Below are positions 44,601 through 52,798 of a stretch of 64,000 nt of DNA, in pieces; position 1 is the stretch's first letter, and every line of letters begins with the position of its first letter. The position numbers and the translations under genes are program-made. The notes under the pieces were generated by a model. That model saw nothing but the letters and a program-made list of their open reading frames with translations. It searched no databases and was not told where the DNA came from. Source of the DNA: Hyalangium ruber (GTDB lineage Bacteria > Myxococcota > Myxococcia > Myxococcales > Myxococcaceae); assembly GCF_034259325.1 (NCBI RefSeq), contig NZ_JAXIVS010000002.1:496001-560000 (forward strand), read 5' to 3'.

Positions 44601-45863
44601 TCAGGCAGCGCTCGGCGTGGGGCCCAGGCCGGCTGCCTCGCTCACTCGCTTGCTTCGCTGATACAGCAGCGTTGCACCGAAAGTGAACATACACATCGAG
44701 ATGAACTGGCTGGTGGAGATGTTGTACCAGGCCTCCAACGGCACCCAGTGTGCGAGGGAAGGCGCCTTGTCGGCGAGCAGCCCATGCAGGGTGCCGCGCT
44801 CGGTGTCCCCCCGGAACAGCTCCACCGTGGAGCGCAGCACCGCGTAGGCCATGAGCCACAGGGAGAAGATCTGCCCGTGGAAGCGCCGGGCGCGGCGCAG
44901 GTACAGCAGGGCCACGAAGAGGACCACCTGCCCCAGCGACTCGATGAGCTGGGTGGGGTGGACCGGCAGGGTCGTGCCGTGCTGCGTCACCCACTCGGAG
45001 ATGCGTACCGCCCCGGGGGCCGCGTGGTGGAGCACCTCGCCGGTGGCCTCGACGACATAGCGCGAGTCGGTCGCCTGGGAGCTGAAGGCGGTGCTGCCGG
45101 TGCCGGTGAGCCGCCCGAAGAGGTCCTTCGCCACGCCGGAGCCGGGGAAGCGCACGCCCAGGGCCGAGTGCCCCGAGGTACCGCCCCAGCAGCACCCGGC
45201 CGAGAAGCAGCCCAGCCGCCCCAGCGCCTGCCCCAGCGACACGGTGGGCAGGGCCAGGTCCGCCAGCCGCAGGAAGTCCATGCCGCGCGTGCGGGCGAAG
45301 ACGTAGGCGGCCACGGCCGCGCCGATGAGGCCGCCGTAGAAGACCAGGCCTCCACCCAGCGAGAAGATCTTCGACCAGTTGCCGGAGTACTCATCCGTCC
45401 AGTTGACGAGGATGTAGAGCACGCGGCTGCCGACCAGTCCGCCCACGAGCACCCAGAAGCCCAGGTCGAGGATCTGCTCGCGCCGCTTGGGACCCTCGGT
45501 GTCCACGAAGCCCTTGCCGTCCACCCACTCCACCTTGCGCCACTCCTGCTGGGCCAGCCGCGCCGCCACGTTGGCCGCGCACAGGAAGCCGGTGGCCAGC
45601 AGCACGCCATAGGTGTGGACGGGGATGCCCTCGCCCTTGGCGCCTGGGAAGGTGCCCGGGGGCATGGCGTACTGGAGGCCGAACCAGGCCAGCGCCGCGC
45701 CCACGCCCCCATAGAGCAGGGCGCGCTGCGGCCGGTCCGCCGGCTTCTCCGCGCCGCGCCAGCCGTTGTAGGCGATGTAGCCCACTACCCCCAACGCCAC
45801 GGCGTACAGGAGCAGCTGCGACCACAGGGACTCGAAGGTGAAGCGGATGAGGATGGGGAGCAT
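44601..45863 (-). CDS. lgt: Prolipoprotein diacylglyceryl transferase
   Basis: A 420-residue integral membrane Lgt, which attaches diacylglycerol to the lipobox cysteine. The signature region reads LGRLGCFSAGCCWGG, a Cys-rich variant of the classic GRxGNFxNxExxG, retaining the key Arg. Other family features: IPVHTYGVLLATGF, GGLVFYGGLIGA, PVHPTQLIESL. It is longer than E. coli Lgt (about 290 residues) owing to an N-terminal helix pair and inserts near residues 110-150 and 255-300. It is in a minus-strand run directly downstream of two lspA genes, forming a lipoprotein maturation cluster. Confidence 0.93.
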   Translation of the reverse strand: MLPILIRFTFESLWSQLLLYAVALGVVGYIAYNGWRGAEKPADRPQRALLYGGVGAALAWFGLQYAMPPGTFPGAKGEGIPVHTYGVLLATGFLCAANVAARLAQQEWRKVEWVDGKGFVDTEGPKRREQILDLGFWVLVGGLVGSRVLYILVNWTDEYSGNWSKIFSLGGGLVFYGGLIGAAVAAYVFARTRGMDFLRLADLALPTVSLGQALGRLGCFSAGCCWGGTSGHSALGVRFPGSGVAKDLFGRLTGTGSTAFSSQATDSRYVVEATGEVLHHAAPGAVRISEWVTQHGTTLPVHPTQLIESLGQVVLFVALLYLRRARRFHGQIFSLWLMAYAVLRSTVELFRGDTERGTLHGLLADKAPSLAHWVPLEAWYNISTSQFISMCMFTFGATLLYQRSKRVSEAAGLGPTPSAA

Positions 45864-45970
45864 GGGGCGTGCCGAAGGAAACGGCGCCCAAGCCTAGCCG
45901 CTGGCGGCGCCTGTGGACGATGGGCGTGCGGCGGGTACACTCCGCCGCTCCCAGGGGAGGCGAGCGGCCG

Positions 45971-46582
45971 TCACGCCTTGGCGGGCTCGGCGGGCTTCTC
46001 CTCCTTGCGCACGAAGGCGTCGAGGATGAGCAGGCCCACGCCCACGCAGATGGCCATGTCCGCCACGTTGAAGGAGGGCCAGTAGGCCTGGTCCTTCCAA
46101 TGCGCCTGGATGAAGTCCACCACGAAGCCGCGGGCGACCCGGTCGATGTAGTTGCCCAGCGCGCCGCCGAGCACCAGGCACAGGCCGAACAGCGCCCAGC
46201 GCTCCTTGGGGTCGGTGCCGGAGAGCTTGGTGAAGTAGTAGCCGATGAGGATGACCGCCCCGATGCTCACCAGGTGGAACAGGGGGCCGCGCACGTTGGG
46301 CGACAGGTTGCGGAACATGCCCCAGGCGGCGCCGGGGTTCTCCTCGTAGCGCAGGCGCAGGTAGCCGTTGATGACCTCGACGGGCTCCTTGCGCGAGGCG
46401 AAGTGCCGGCCATCGGGCCCCAGCGGAGGCGGCTCGCCATACATGGCGCCCAGGCGCTCGCCGAGCGTGACCTTGCCGTCGAACTGCCGCGTGAGCGAGC
46501 CGACGACGGCGAACTTGCTCCACTGATCCAAGACGATGAGGACCAGGGTGATGACGAGGAGGATGACGTATTTGCGCGGCAC
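45971..46582 (-). CDS. lspA: Signal peptidase II (copy 1)
   Basis: A 203-residue LspA, the aspartic protease that removes the signal peptide of diacylated prolipoproteins. Membrane helices at about 5-24, 95-115, 122-140 and 175-192. The catalytic aspartates are retained: GNYIDRVARGFVVDFI and FNVADMAICVG. A periplasmic insert (residues 40-90) is longer than in E. coli. Start GTG 46582. It lies 32 bases after a second lspA and before lgt. Confidence 0.93.
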   Translation of the reverse strand: MPRKYVILLVITLVLIVLDQWSKFAVVGSLTRQFDGKVTLGERLGAMYGEPPPLGPDGRHFASRKEPVEVINGYLRLRYEENPGAAWGMFRNLSPNVRGPLFHLVSIGAVILIGYYFTKLSGTDPKERWALFGLCLVLGGALGNYIDRVARGFVVDFIQAHWKDQAYWPSFNVADMAICVGVGLLILDAFVRKEEKPAEPAKA

Positions 46583-46614
46583 GGGGGCGGCTTACACCAC
46601 AAGCCCCCCGCCCG

Positions 46615-47241
46615 TCACGGATTGGGACTCTGGGCCAGCGGAGCCGGCGCCGGCTCGGAACGGCGCACGCGCAGCGAGTCCAGCAGCATCAGCGCCACGC
46701 CCACGCAAATGGCGGCGTCGGCCACATTGAAGGTGGGCCAGCGCATGCCGGGCTGGTTGCGCCAGTGCCAGTCGATGAAGTCGATGACGTAGCCGCGCGC
46801 CAGCCGGTCCATGAAGTTGCCCAGCGCGCCGCCCGCCACGAGCGACAGCGCCACGCGCACCAGGCGCTGGCCGGGCTCCAGCCGCACGTACATGGCGAAG
46901 ATGAAGGCCAGGGCCGCCAGGCTCACCACGTGGAAGAAGACCTTGCGCGCCGTGTCCGGCAGGTTGGCGAACATGCCCCAGGCAGCGCCGGGGTTCTCCA
47001 CGTAGCGGAAGTGCCAGTAGTCCTCGATGAAGCGATAGGGGCGGCTGGCGTAGTAGCGCCCCTCGCCCGGCGCGGGGTGGTTGTCCAGGTTCTTCTCGGA
47101 GAAGAAGCCCGCCACCCGGGACAGGCCGGTGCGCCCATCCAGCGCGTCCGTCAGCCGGGCCACGGCCAGGTACTTGGTTGCCTGATCCGCGGCCAGGGTG
47201 CTGAGGGCCACGAGGACAAGGATGCGTAGGGAATTCTTCAT
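46615..47241 (-). CDS. lspA: Signal peptidase II (copy 2)
   Basis: A 208-residue paralogue of the adjacent LspA, with the same layout: GNFMDRLARGYVIDFIDWHW and FNVADAAICVGVALMLLD carry the two catalytic aspartates. The periplasmic insert differs from copy 1. It is the first gene of the run lspA-lspA-lgt. GTG 47244 is an in-frame alternative start. Multiple LspA copies are known in M. xanthus, where extra copies relate to the LspA-targeting antibiotic TA (myxovirescin); whether that applies here is inference. Confidence 0.93.
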   Translation of the reverse strand: MKNSLRILVLVALSTLAADQATKYLAVARLTDALDGRTGLSRVAGFFSEKNLDNHPAPGEGRYYASRPYRFIEDYWHFRYVENPGAAWGMFANLPDTARKVFFHVVSLAALAFIFAMYVRLEPGQRLVRVALSLVAGGALGNFMDRLARGYVIDFIDWHWRNQPGMRWPTFNVADAAICVGVALMLLDSLRVRRSEPAPAPLAQSPNP

Positions 47242-47355
47242 CACACTCTGTCCTAACCCGTGCCCCCGAGCCCTGACAACCCGGGGTGAGCCCTAACGGC
47301 CCCATGCCCGCCTGCTCCAGGTTGCGCCCCCCCACTTTTCAGGCATGGTGCGACC

Positions 47356-47709
47356 ATGGAGCCTGTTGAAACCCCCGTGAAGCCCACCTCGACCGACACC
47401 GCCCCGGCCCCCGTGGCCGCCGCCAAGCCCTCCTTGAAGGAGCGCTTCAAGAGCCTGCTGGTGGAGTATGGGCAGGTGGCCATCATCATCTACTTCGTCA
47501 TCTTCGGCCTGTGCATCGCGGGGTTCGCGGTGGCCATCCCCCTGGGGTTCAAGGTGGAGGGCGCCAGCGATACCACCAACTTCTTCGCCATCCTGGGAGC
47601 CTCGTGGGTGGCGACGAAGGTGCTCCAGCCGCTGCGCATCCTGGCCACGCTGGCGCTCACCCCCGTCATCGGGCGGTTCGTCATGAAGCGCCCCAAGCCC
47701 CAGGACTGA
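47356..47709 (+). CDS. FAM210-like (DUF1279) membrane protein
   Basis: A 117-residue protein with a Pro/Thr/Ala-rich N-terminus, then LLVEYGQVAIIIYFVIFGLCIAGF (helix about 36-59) and a second helix region FFAILGASWVATKVLQPLR. This matches the DUF1279/FAM210 domain, known from the mitochondrial membrane proteins FAM210A/B and from bacteria. The gene stands alone, divergent from the lspA run. Function in bacteria is not known. Confidence 0.75.
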   Translation: MEPVETPVKPTSTDTAPAPVAAAKPSLKERFKSLLVEYGQVAIIIYFVIFGLCIAGFAVAIPLGFKVEGASDTTNFFAILGASWVATKVLQPLRILATLALTPVIGRFVMKRPKPQD

Positions 47710-47730
47710 GCCCGGGGCCCGGAGCGGCCC

Positions 47731-49302
47731 TCACTGGTTGGGGACGAGGAAGTCCTTGATGACGCCCATGTGCTGCATGTTGGTGGCGGAGCTGTCGCCC
47801 GACTGCACCGGGGAGATCTCCGACAGCGGCGTGTAGACGCGGCTGTCGAGCACCAGCCCACCGGAGAAGGTACTCGAGCCGATCACCGTGGGGATCTGGT
47901 ACTGGCGCAGGTCGCCATCCACCAGCACGTGGTCATACGGCTTGCCCCGGCTGGCGTTGGTGTTGCCGTTGCCGTTCTTGTCCGCCGGGTACGGAGTGCC
48001 GGTCGCCACCACGCTGGAGAAGGTGGAGAAGCACGGCTCCGAGCGGTTATCGGTGTTGAGGTCTCCGCCGATGACCAGGTAGTCGCCCTGGGGCACGTTC
48101 TGGTTGATGTACCCCACGAGCTGGCTCGCCTCGGAGTTCCGGGTGGGGGAGTCTCGGGTCAGCAGGTGGACGCTGATGGCCCACAGGTCCTTCGGCCCGG
48201 GGATGTCGATGCGCGCCCAGGCGAACTCCCGGTTGGGAGACTGCGTATCCTCCCACTTGCCCGAGGCGAGGATGGGCCAGCGGCTGATGATGCCGTTGGG
48301 GATCTGCGCGCCGGGCTCCTGGTAGTAATGGAAGGAGGCGCCGAAGGAGTTGGTCACATAGCCACGCATGGCCGCGGCGCTCTTGTCCCCGTAGTTGAAC
48401 TCCTGGATGAGGATGACGTCCGGGTTCACGCCCTGCATCAGCCGGGTGCCGTGGCCCGGGTCATAGGACTGCTGGTTCCCGCTGGTGAGGTTGGAGGCCA
48501 TGATGCGGATGCGCGTGGAGCCCGCATCCGGCGTTCCGGCGTCGATGGGACCCGCATCCGGAGAGCCCGCGTCCGGCGTCCCGGAGTCCGGCGTTCCGGC
48601 GTCGATGGGGCCTGCGTCCGGAGAGCCCGCGTCGATGGGACCCGCATCCGGAGAACCGGCGTCGATGGGGCCCGCATCCGGAGAGCCCGCGTCGGTGGGA
48701 CCCGCGTCAGGCGTTCCGGCGTCGGTGGGGCCCGCATCCGGGCGCGTCCCGCCGTCGGTGCCCGCGTCACTCGGGAAGCCACCATCGGTGGGGTTGGTGC
48801 CTGCATCGGTGGGGTTGGTGCCCGCATCGGTGGGGTTGGTGCCCGCATCGGTGGGATTGGTGCCCGCATCGGTGGGGTTGGTGCCCGCATCGGTGGGATT
48901 GGTGCCCGCATCGGTGGGGTTGGTGCCGCCATCCGAACCGCTGCCCCCGTCACCAACCGAGGAGCCCCCGTCGCTCCCGGCATCCGACTGCTCGCAGACT
49001 TCGCGCGGCAGGCAGTACCCACCCGTGCCGCCGTCCTCGCCGCCTCCGCAGCACAGCTGCGACGGGTCCTGACACCCAGCCACGGCGTCGCAGGGATTCA
49101 CACACAGGGAGCGCTCATAGAGCTCCACGTACAAACAGGTCTGCCCCGGAGCGCAGGCGCCAGCGTCCTGCTCGTCGCAGAAGACCCAGCTGCCACCGTC
49201 GGGCGGCGGCGGCGGCACCGGCTTGTCATCAGGTCCGCAGGCTTGCAGACCCAGCATCAACACCAGGCCCGCCCCCAGGAGGCCAAAGAGTGTCTTCCTC
49301 AT
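47731..49302 (-). CDS. Lipoprotein with repeat linker and EEP (endonuclease/exonuclease/phosphatase) domain
   Basis: A 523-residue lipoprotein (lipobox LQAC, Cys 22). An N-terminal Cys-rich segment (about 38-110) is followed by about 120 residues of linker with seven TNPTDAG units and several PDAGPIDAGS units. The C-terminal part (about 245-523) has EEP-type motifs: RIMASNLTSGNQ, DVILIQEFNYGD, VIGGDLNTD, YDHVLVDG. Known EEP proteins hydrolyse phosphodiesters in nucleic acids or phospholipids; the surface location suggests extracellular substrates. An in-frame GTG far upstream would lose the signal peptide, so ATG 49302 is preferred. Confidence 0.85.
   Translation of the reverse strand: MRKTLFGLLGAGLVLMLGLQACGPDDKPVPPPPPDGGSWVFCDEQDAGACAPGQTCLYVELYERSLCVNPCDAVAGCQDPSQLCCGGGEDGGTGGYCLPREVCEQSDAGSDGGSSVGDGGSGSDGGTNPTDAGTNPTDAGTNPTDAGTNPTDAGTNPTDAGTNPTDAGTNPTDGGFPSDAGTDGGTRPDAGPTDAGTPDAGPTDAGSPDAGPIDAGSPDAGPIDAGSPDAGPIDAGTPDSGTPDAGSPDAGPIDAGTPDAGSTRIRIMASNLTSGNQQSYDPGHGTRLMQGVNPDVILIQEFNYGDKSAAAMRGYVTNSFGASFHYYQEPGAQIPNGIISRWPILASGKWEDTQSPNREFAWARIDIPGPKDLWAISVHLLTRDSPTRNSEASQLVGYINQNVPQGDYLVIGGDLNTDNRSEPCFSTFSSVVATGTPYPADKNGNGNTNASRGKPYDHVLVDGDLRQYQIPTVIGSSTFSGGLVLDSRVYTPLSEISPVQSGDSSATNMQHMGVIKDFLVPNQ
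48526..48935. repeat. Coding Asp-Ala-Gly tandem repeats
   Basis: Two repeat tracts inside the EEP lipoprotein gene. At about 48780-48927 a 21-base unit encodes seven TNPTDAG copies that differ only at synonymous third positions. At about 48526-48735 a 30-base-type unit encodes PDAGPIDAGS and similar. They are in frame and coding; they are not CRISPR repeats because there are no unique spacers. Confidence 0.85.
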
Positions 49303-49496
49303 CGAACGACCAATCCCTTGCTGCCGGAGGAGCGGGCTGTCAGTCAGCGCCGGCACACGGACGACCGGGCGATTATACGAAAGTTCAGCTCCCAACGCTT
49401 GGACCTTTGAGGGTGGTTTCGGGGTTGCCTGCCTCCTGAGACGGGCCGTGAAGGAGGGTGACGCCTCGCGGGAGGGCATGGGAGTCTCTGGCGGCG

Positions 49497-50255
49497 ATGA
49501 GCCCGAAACAGGTGCGGGTGCGCCTCTATGGTGCGTTGAACGACTTCCTCCCGCCCGAGCGACGCGGCGCCGAGTTCGTCCACACGTTCGCCGGCACACC
49601 CTCGGTGAAGGACCTGCTCGAGTCGCTGGGCCCGCCGCACCCCGAGGTGGACGTCATCCTCGTGGATGGCGAGGCCGTGGACTTCTCCCACCGGGTCGAG
49701 GACGGCACCCGCGTGGCGGCCTACCCGGCCTTCCACACGCTGGACGTGACGCCGGTGACGCGGGTGGGGCTGGAGCTGCCCGCCGAGCCGCGCTTCGCGC
49801 TCGACGTGGGGTTGGGGCGACTGTCCGGCTTCCTGCGGATGCTGGGCTTCGACACGCTGTGGCGCAACGACTTCGAGGACGACGTGCTGGCGCGCCTGTC
49901 CGGGGACGAGGAGCGGGTGGTGCTGACGCGAGACCTCGGGCTGCTCAAGCGCGCCGAGGTGCGGCACGGCTACTACCCGCGCAACACGGACCCGGCGCAC
50001 CAGTTGGTGGAGGTGGTGCGCCGCTACCAGCTCACCTCGCGCATGCGCCCGTTCACGCGATGCCTGGCCTGCAACGCCTCGCTGGAGGTGGCGGGACGAG
50101 ACGAGGTGCTTGACCGGATTCCCGAGGGCGTGGCCGCCACGCACTCGCGCTTCCAGCAGTGCCCCGAGTGCCGCCGCGTCTACTGGCCAGGTACGCACCA
50201 CCAGCGCATGCAGTCCCTGGTGGACAAGCTGCGAGAGCTGGAGCACGAGGCCTGA
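49497..50255 (+). CDS. Ub-Mut7C ribonuclease-type protein
   Basis: A 252-residue protein: an N-terminal ubiquitin-like domain (about 1-80; QVRVRLYGALNDFLPP, LLESLGPPHPEVDVILVDG) and a Mut7-C PIN-like RNase domain (about 90-252). In the latter, FALDVGLGRLSGFLRMLGFDT and VVLTRDLGLLKRA carry the acidic catalytic residues, and CLACN and CPEC form a zinc ribbon, ending YWPGTHHQRM. Proteins of this type are predicted RNA-degrading enzymes. ATG 49497. It diverges from the EEP lipoprotein and is convergent with the Tad cassette. Confidence 0.9.
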   Translation: MSPKQVRVRLYGALNDFLPPERRGAEFVHTFAGTPSVKDLLESLGPPHPEVDVILVDGEAVDFSHRVEDGTRVAAYPAFHTLDVTPVTRVGLELPAEPRFALDVGLGRLSGFLRMLGFDTLWRNDFEDDVLARLSGDEERVVLTRDLGLLKRAEVRHGYYPRNTDPAHQLVEVVRRYQLTSRMRPFTRCLACNASLEVAGRDEVLDRIPEGVAATHSRFQQCPECRRVYWPGTHHQRMQSLVDKLRELEHEA

Positions 50256-50259
50256 ACCT

Positions 50260-51201
50260 TCACCGCGGGCAGGCGCGGCCCAGGAAGCACTTGCCGCGCG
50301 CGCCGTAGGACGCGTGGTACTCGCTCGTCGGGCTGTCCTTGCCGGGCGTCGTCACCCAGTTGTTCGGATCCGAGTCGCCGCCGGGCTCCTCCTCCTGGAA
50401 GACACGGAAGCTCATATAGAAGGTGGAAGGGTCGAACCCGCCAGGAACCTGCCCCACCGTCTGCTGCGCGAGCGACAGGGAGGCACCCATCCGGGGCAGG
50501 TGCCTCATATAGATGCGATGGGTGGACTGGTAGTACTGCGGGTTCTCGCACTTGTTCCCCTTGAGCACCTTGCACTCGTCGACCTCGGTCCCGCTGGCAA
50601 GCCCCCAGTCATCCAGCAGGATGCGGAAGCCTCTCGGGCAGGAGCCTCCCTGAGCGCGGCCGACGCCGCACAGGGTCATCTTCAGCGGATTGAGGTGTCG
50701 CTCCCGGAAGAACGCGCCCACGCCCGAGTCGAGGAAGCTCTGGGGAAACACCTCCAACACCTCCATGCTGGCCTGAGAGCGGCACCGCATGGCACCCACA
50801 TCCTCGAAGACCGTGTTGCTGCGCTCGACAGGCGCGAAGCCAAGGCCCGAAGCGCCCGCGTCACACCGCACCTGGAGCGCACTGGCCCGGGTGAAAACGA
50901 GCCGCACCTCATCATCGCCAATCCGAGAGGTGCGCCCATCGAAGTCCCGGTAGCGCCGGGTGGCCTCACTGCCAGGAGTGTCCTCGGAGATGAGCTGGCG
51001 CACGGGCGTGAAGTCTCCAGGGAGCTCGTGCATCTTCGCGGCCGTGGCGTGCCAGAGGGCGCTGGCGTTGGCCTCCTGCACCTTCAGGGAGAGGAAGCCC
51101 ACCTCCGCGAAGTGCAGGCCGAAGACGAGAATGGTGATGAAGACGAGCAGCCCCAGCGCCGTCTCGAGCAGGGCTTGCCCTCGTGAGCGTGCGGTCACCA
51201 T
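50260..51201 (-). CDS. TadE-like protein, cassette A third gene
   Basis: A 313-residue TadE-type protein with N-terminal RGQALLETALGLLVFITILV, the TadE/prepilin-like G then Glu +5 pattern and a hydrophobic helix. The exported part contains several Cys (DECKVLKGNKCEN, KCFLGRACPR). It is far larger than typical TadE (about 150-200 residues). Its start overlaps the stop of the TadG-like gene by seven bases. Its paralogue is at 57331-58260. It may be an assembled pseudopilin or a secreted surface protein. Confidence 0.8.
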   Translation of the reverse strand: MVTARSRGQALLETALGLLVFITILVFGLHFAEVGFLSLKVQEANASALWHATAAKMHELPGDFTPVRQLISEDTPGSEATRRYRDFDGRTSRIGDDEVRLVFTRASALQVRCDAGASGLGFAPVERSNTVFEDVGAMRCRSQASMEVLEVFPQSFLDSGVGAFFRERHLNPLKMTLCGVGRAQGGSCPRGFRILLDDWGLASGTEVDECKVLKGNKCENPQYYQSTHRIYMRHLPRMGASLSLAQQTVGQVPGGFDPSTFYMSFRVFQEEEPGGDSDPNNWVTTPGKDSPTSEYHASYGARGKCFLGRACPR

Positions 51202-52790
51202 GCCTGGTACCCCTGCTTGGCCAGAGCGTCGGCCACATCCCGGGCCGGCGTACCGGTGGCCCCGAGGGTCGAGAGGATGTCCGGAACGTCGCGCGGCTGA
51301 TCCACATCGGCGCCCACGAGCGTGGCGCGCCAGAAGGGGTTGAGGAAGTTGGGAGGCTCCTTCCAGCGCTCATCAGCGCCCACGCGGTGGTAGTAGGCGA
51401 TGCCCGAAGACAGCGCGACGGCCCGGGAGATGTTGGTGCCATCCGTGAGCCGCAGGGCCCGGTTGTCGAACGTGGTGCCCTCTCCCGACGGATTGAAGCG
51501 GAAGCGGAAGAAGAGGTTCCACGGGTCCGGCGGGCGCTGCGTGTAGTCGCGCTGGAGGACGGCGTAGTTCTTCGGCTGCCCGAACAGGTCCGTGGTGTTC
51601 GCGACCCGCGAGTAGTTGTAGTCCATGTGCGACGGCCAAACGCCTGGGCACTTGGTGCAGTCCCCCAGGGTGTGCATCTGCCGGCGGCGGTTGGGGTCTT
51701 CACCCCCGGTCCACTTGTGCTCGTCGGTGTTGTGCTTGGAGTCATCGCTGCGCACGTGGGCATCCGCCTCCTCCGTGGTGGGAGGGAACGTCGGGCACGG
51801 AGATCTCGCGCGGCGGAAGACGACGGTCACCTGGCCATGGTCATCTCCGTAGACCGCCCCGCCATCCACGGTGCCGGTATGGCTCTTGCTCCCGGAGAAG
51901 TAGCCGCTGCCTTCATCGGTCAGCCGGACGAGCTCGTTCGCGGGCATGGACTGGATGACCTTCCTGCGAATGAGGGCCGCTCCCCCTTCTCGCCCGGTGA
52001 CGAAGGCATGGCCACGCGCGCCCGTGGAGGCCCAGACGAAGTGACTCTTCTTGTCGGCATCTCGCCGCTGGCAGACCGCGCCCGGACCTTTGCAGTCATT
52101 GCCCAGCTCCCGGCCGTTGACGGTGGCAGAGGCCTGGAGCGCCGAGACCTCCGCCCCAATGTCTCCGGCGATGGCGGGCGCAATGGGGGCATATCGCTCG
52201 CTCCGCGGGCTGAGATCCATCGCCACCTTGAGGCCCGCGAACGTCTCCAGCTGGTCCTCATGGATGGAGGACAACTGCAGGCTCAAGGCCTCCTCGCCCG
52301 CCCGCGCATCCCAGACACGGAAGACCTGCTCCGCCCTGTCATCCGCCCGCATGAGCCGATCCTGGGTGTTGTTGATGTCTTGGATGGCCTGCCTGGAGCA
52401 CCGACAGAGCCTCGCGCACCGGGAGCTCTTGGGCGCGCAAGGGCAGCTCGCCGCGGCGATGGCTTTGTATCCGTCCTTGGGAGTTTCATAGGCAGTCTTC
52501 GCCGCATGGAGGCTGGCGCGGTAGTAGCCGCTCCAGGAGATGAGGCTCTCCACGCCCGTCATGGCCACCATGTGGCTCATCAGCGCGCGGTTCATCAGTG
52601 CGATGCTGTTGAAGGCGCGCGCGGTGGCCACCGCCTGCGAGTAGGCGGCAGTGTCCGCCGCCGTCTCCAGCTCCATCTTCTCCTTGGCCTTCACTCCGAT
52701 GGACAGCGTCACGCACACCATCAGGGTGAGCAGCAGCAGCGTGAGCGCGAAGAGGACGAGCGTCTGGCCTCGGTGCGTGCGGTCTTGCAT
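51195..52790 (-). CDS. TadG-like protein, cassette A second gene
   Basis: A 531-residue TadG-type protein: RGQTLVLFALTLLLLTLMVC helix followed by VKAKEKMELETAADTAAYSQAVATARAFNS, characteristic of TadE/G-like minor pilins. The exported region has Cys clusters (SCPCAPKSSRCARLCRC, CTKCPGVWPSHMDYNYS) and no vWA domain that I can see. Paralogue at 58254-59906. Coupled by overlap to the next gene. Substrate or location of assembly is not shown. Confidence 0.82.
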   Translation of the reverse strand: MQDRTHRGQTLVLFALTLLLLTLMVCVTLSIGVKAKEKMELETAADTAAYSQAVATARAFNSIALMNRALMSHMVAMTGVESLISWSGYYRASLHAAKTAYETPKDGYKAIAAASCPCAPKSSRCARLCRCSRQAIQDINNTQDRLMRADDRAEQVFRVWDARAGEEALSLQLSSIHEDQLETFAGLKVAMDLSPRSERYAPIAPAIAGDIGAEVSALQASATVNGRELGNDCKGPGAVCQRRDADKKSHFVWASTGARGHAFVTGREGGAALIRRKVIQSMPANELVRLTDEGSGYFSGSKSHTGTVDGGAVYGDDHGQVTVVFRRARSPCPTFPPTTEEADAHVRSDDSKHNTDEHKWTGGEDPNRRRQMHTLGDCTKCPGVWPSHMDYNYSRVANTTDLFGQPKNYAVLQRDYTQRPPDPWNLFFRFRFNPSGEGTTFDNRALRLTDGTNISRAVALSSGIAYYHRVGADERWKEPPNFLNPFWRATLVGADVDQPRDVPDILSTLGATGTPARDVADALAKQGYQAW

Positions 52791-52798
52791 GGCGAGCC

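Noticed and set aside
48780-48930. Possible CRISPR-like repeat array
   Set aside because: The 21-base units are adjacent, without spacers, and encode TNPTDAG in frame in a lipoprotein gene.
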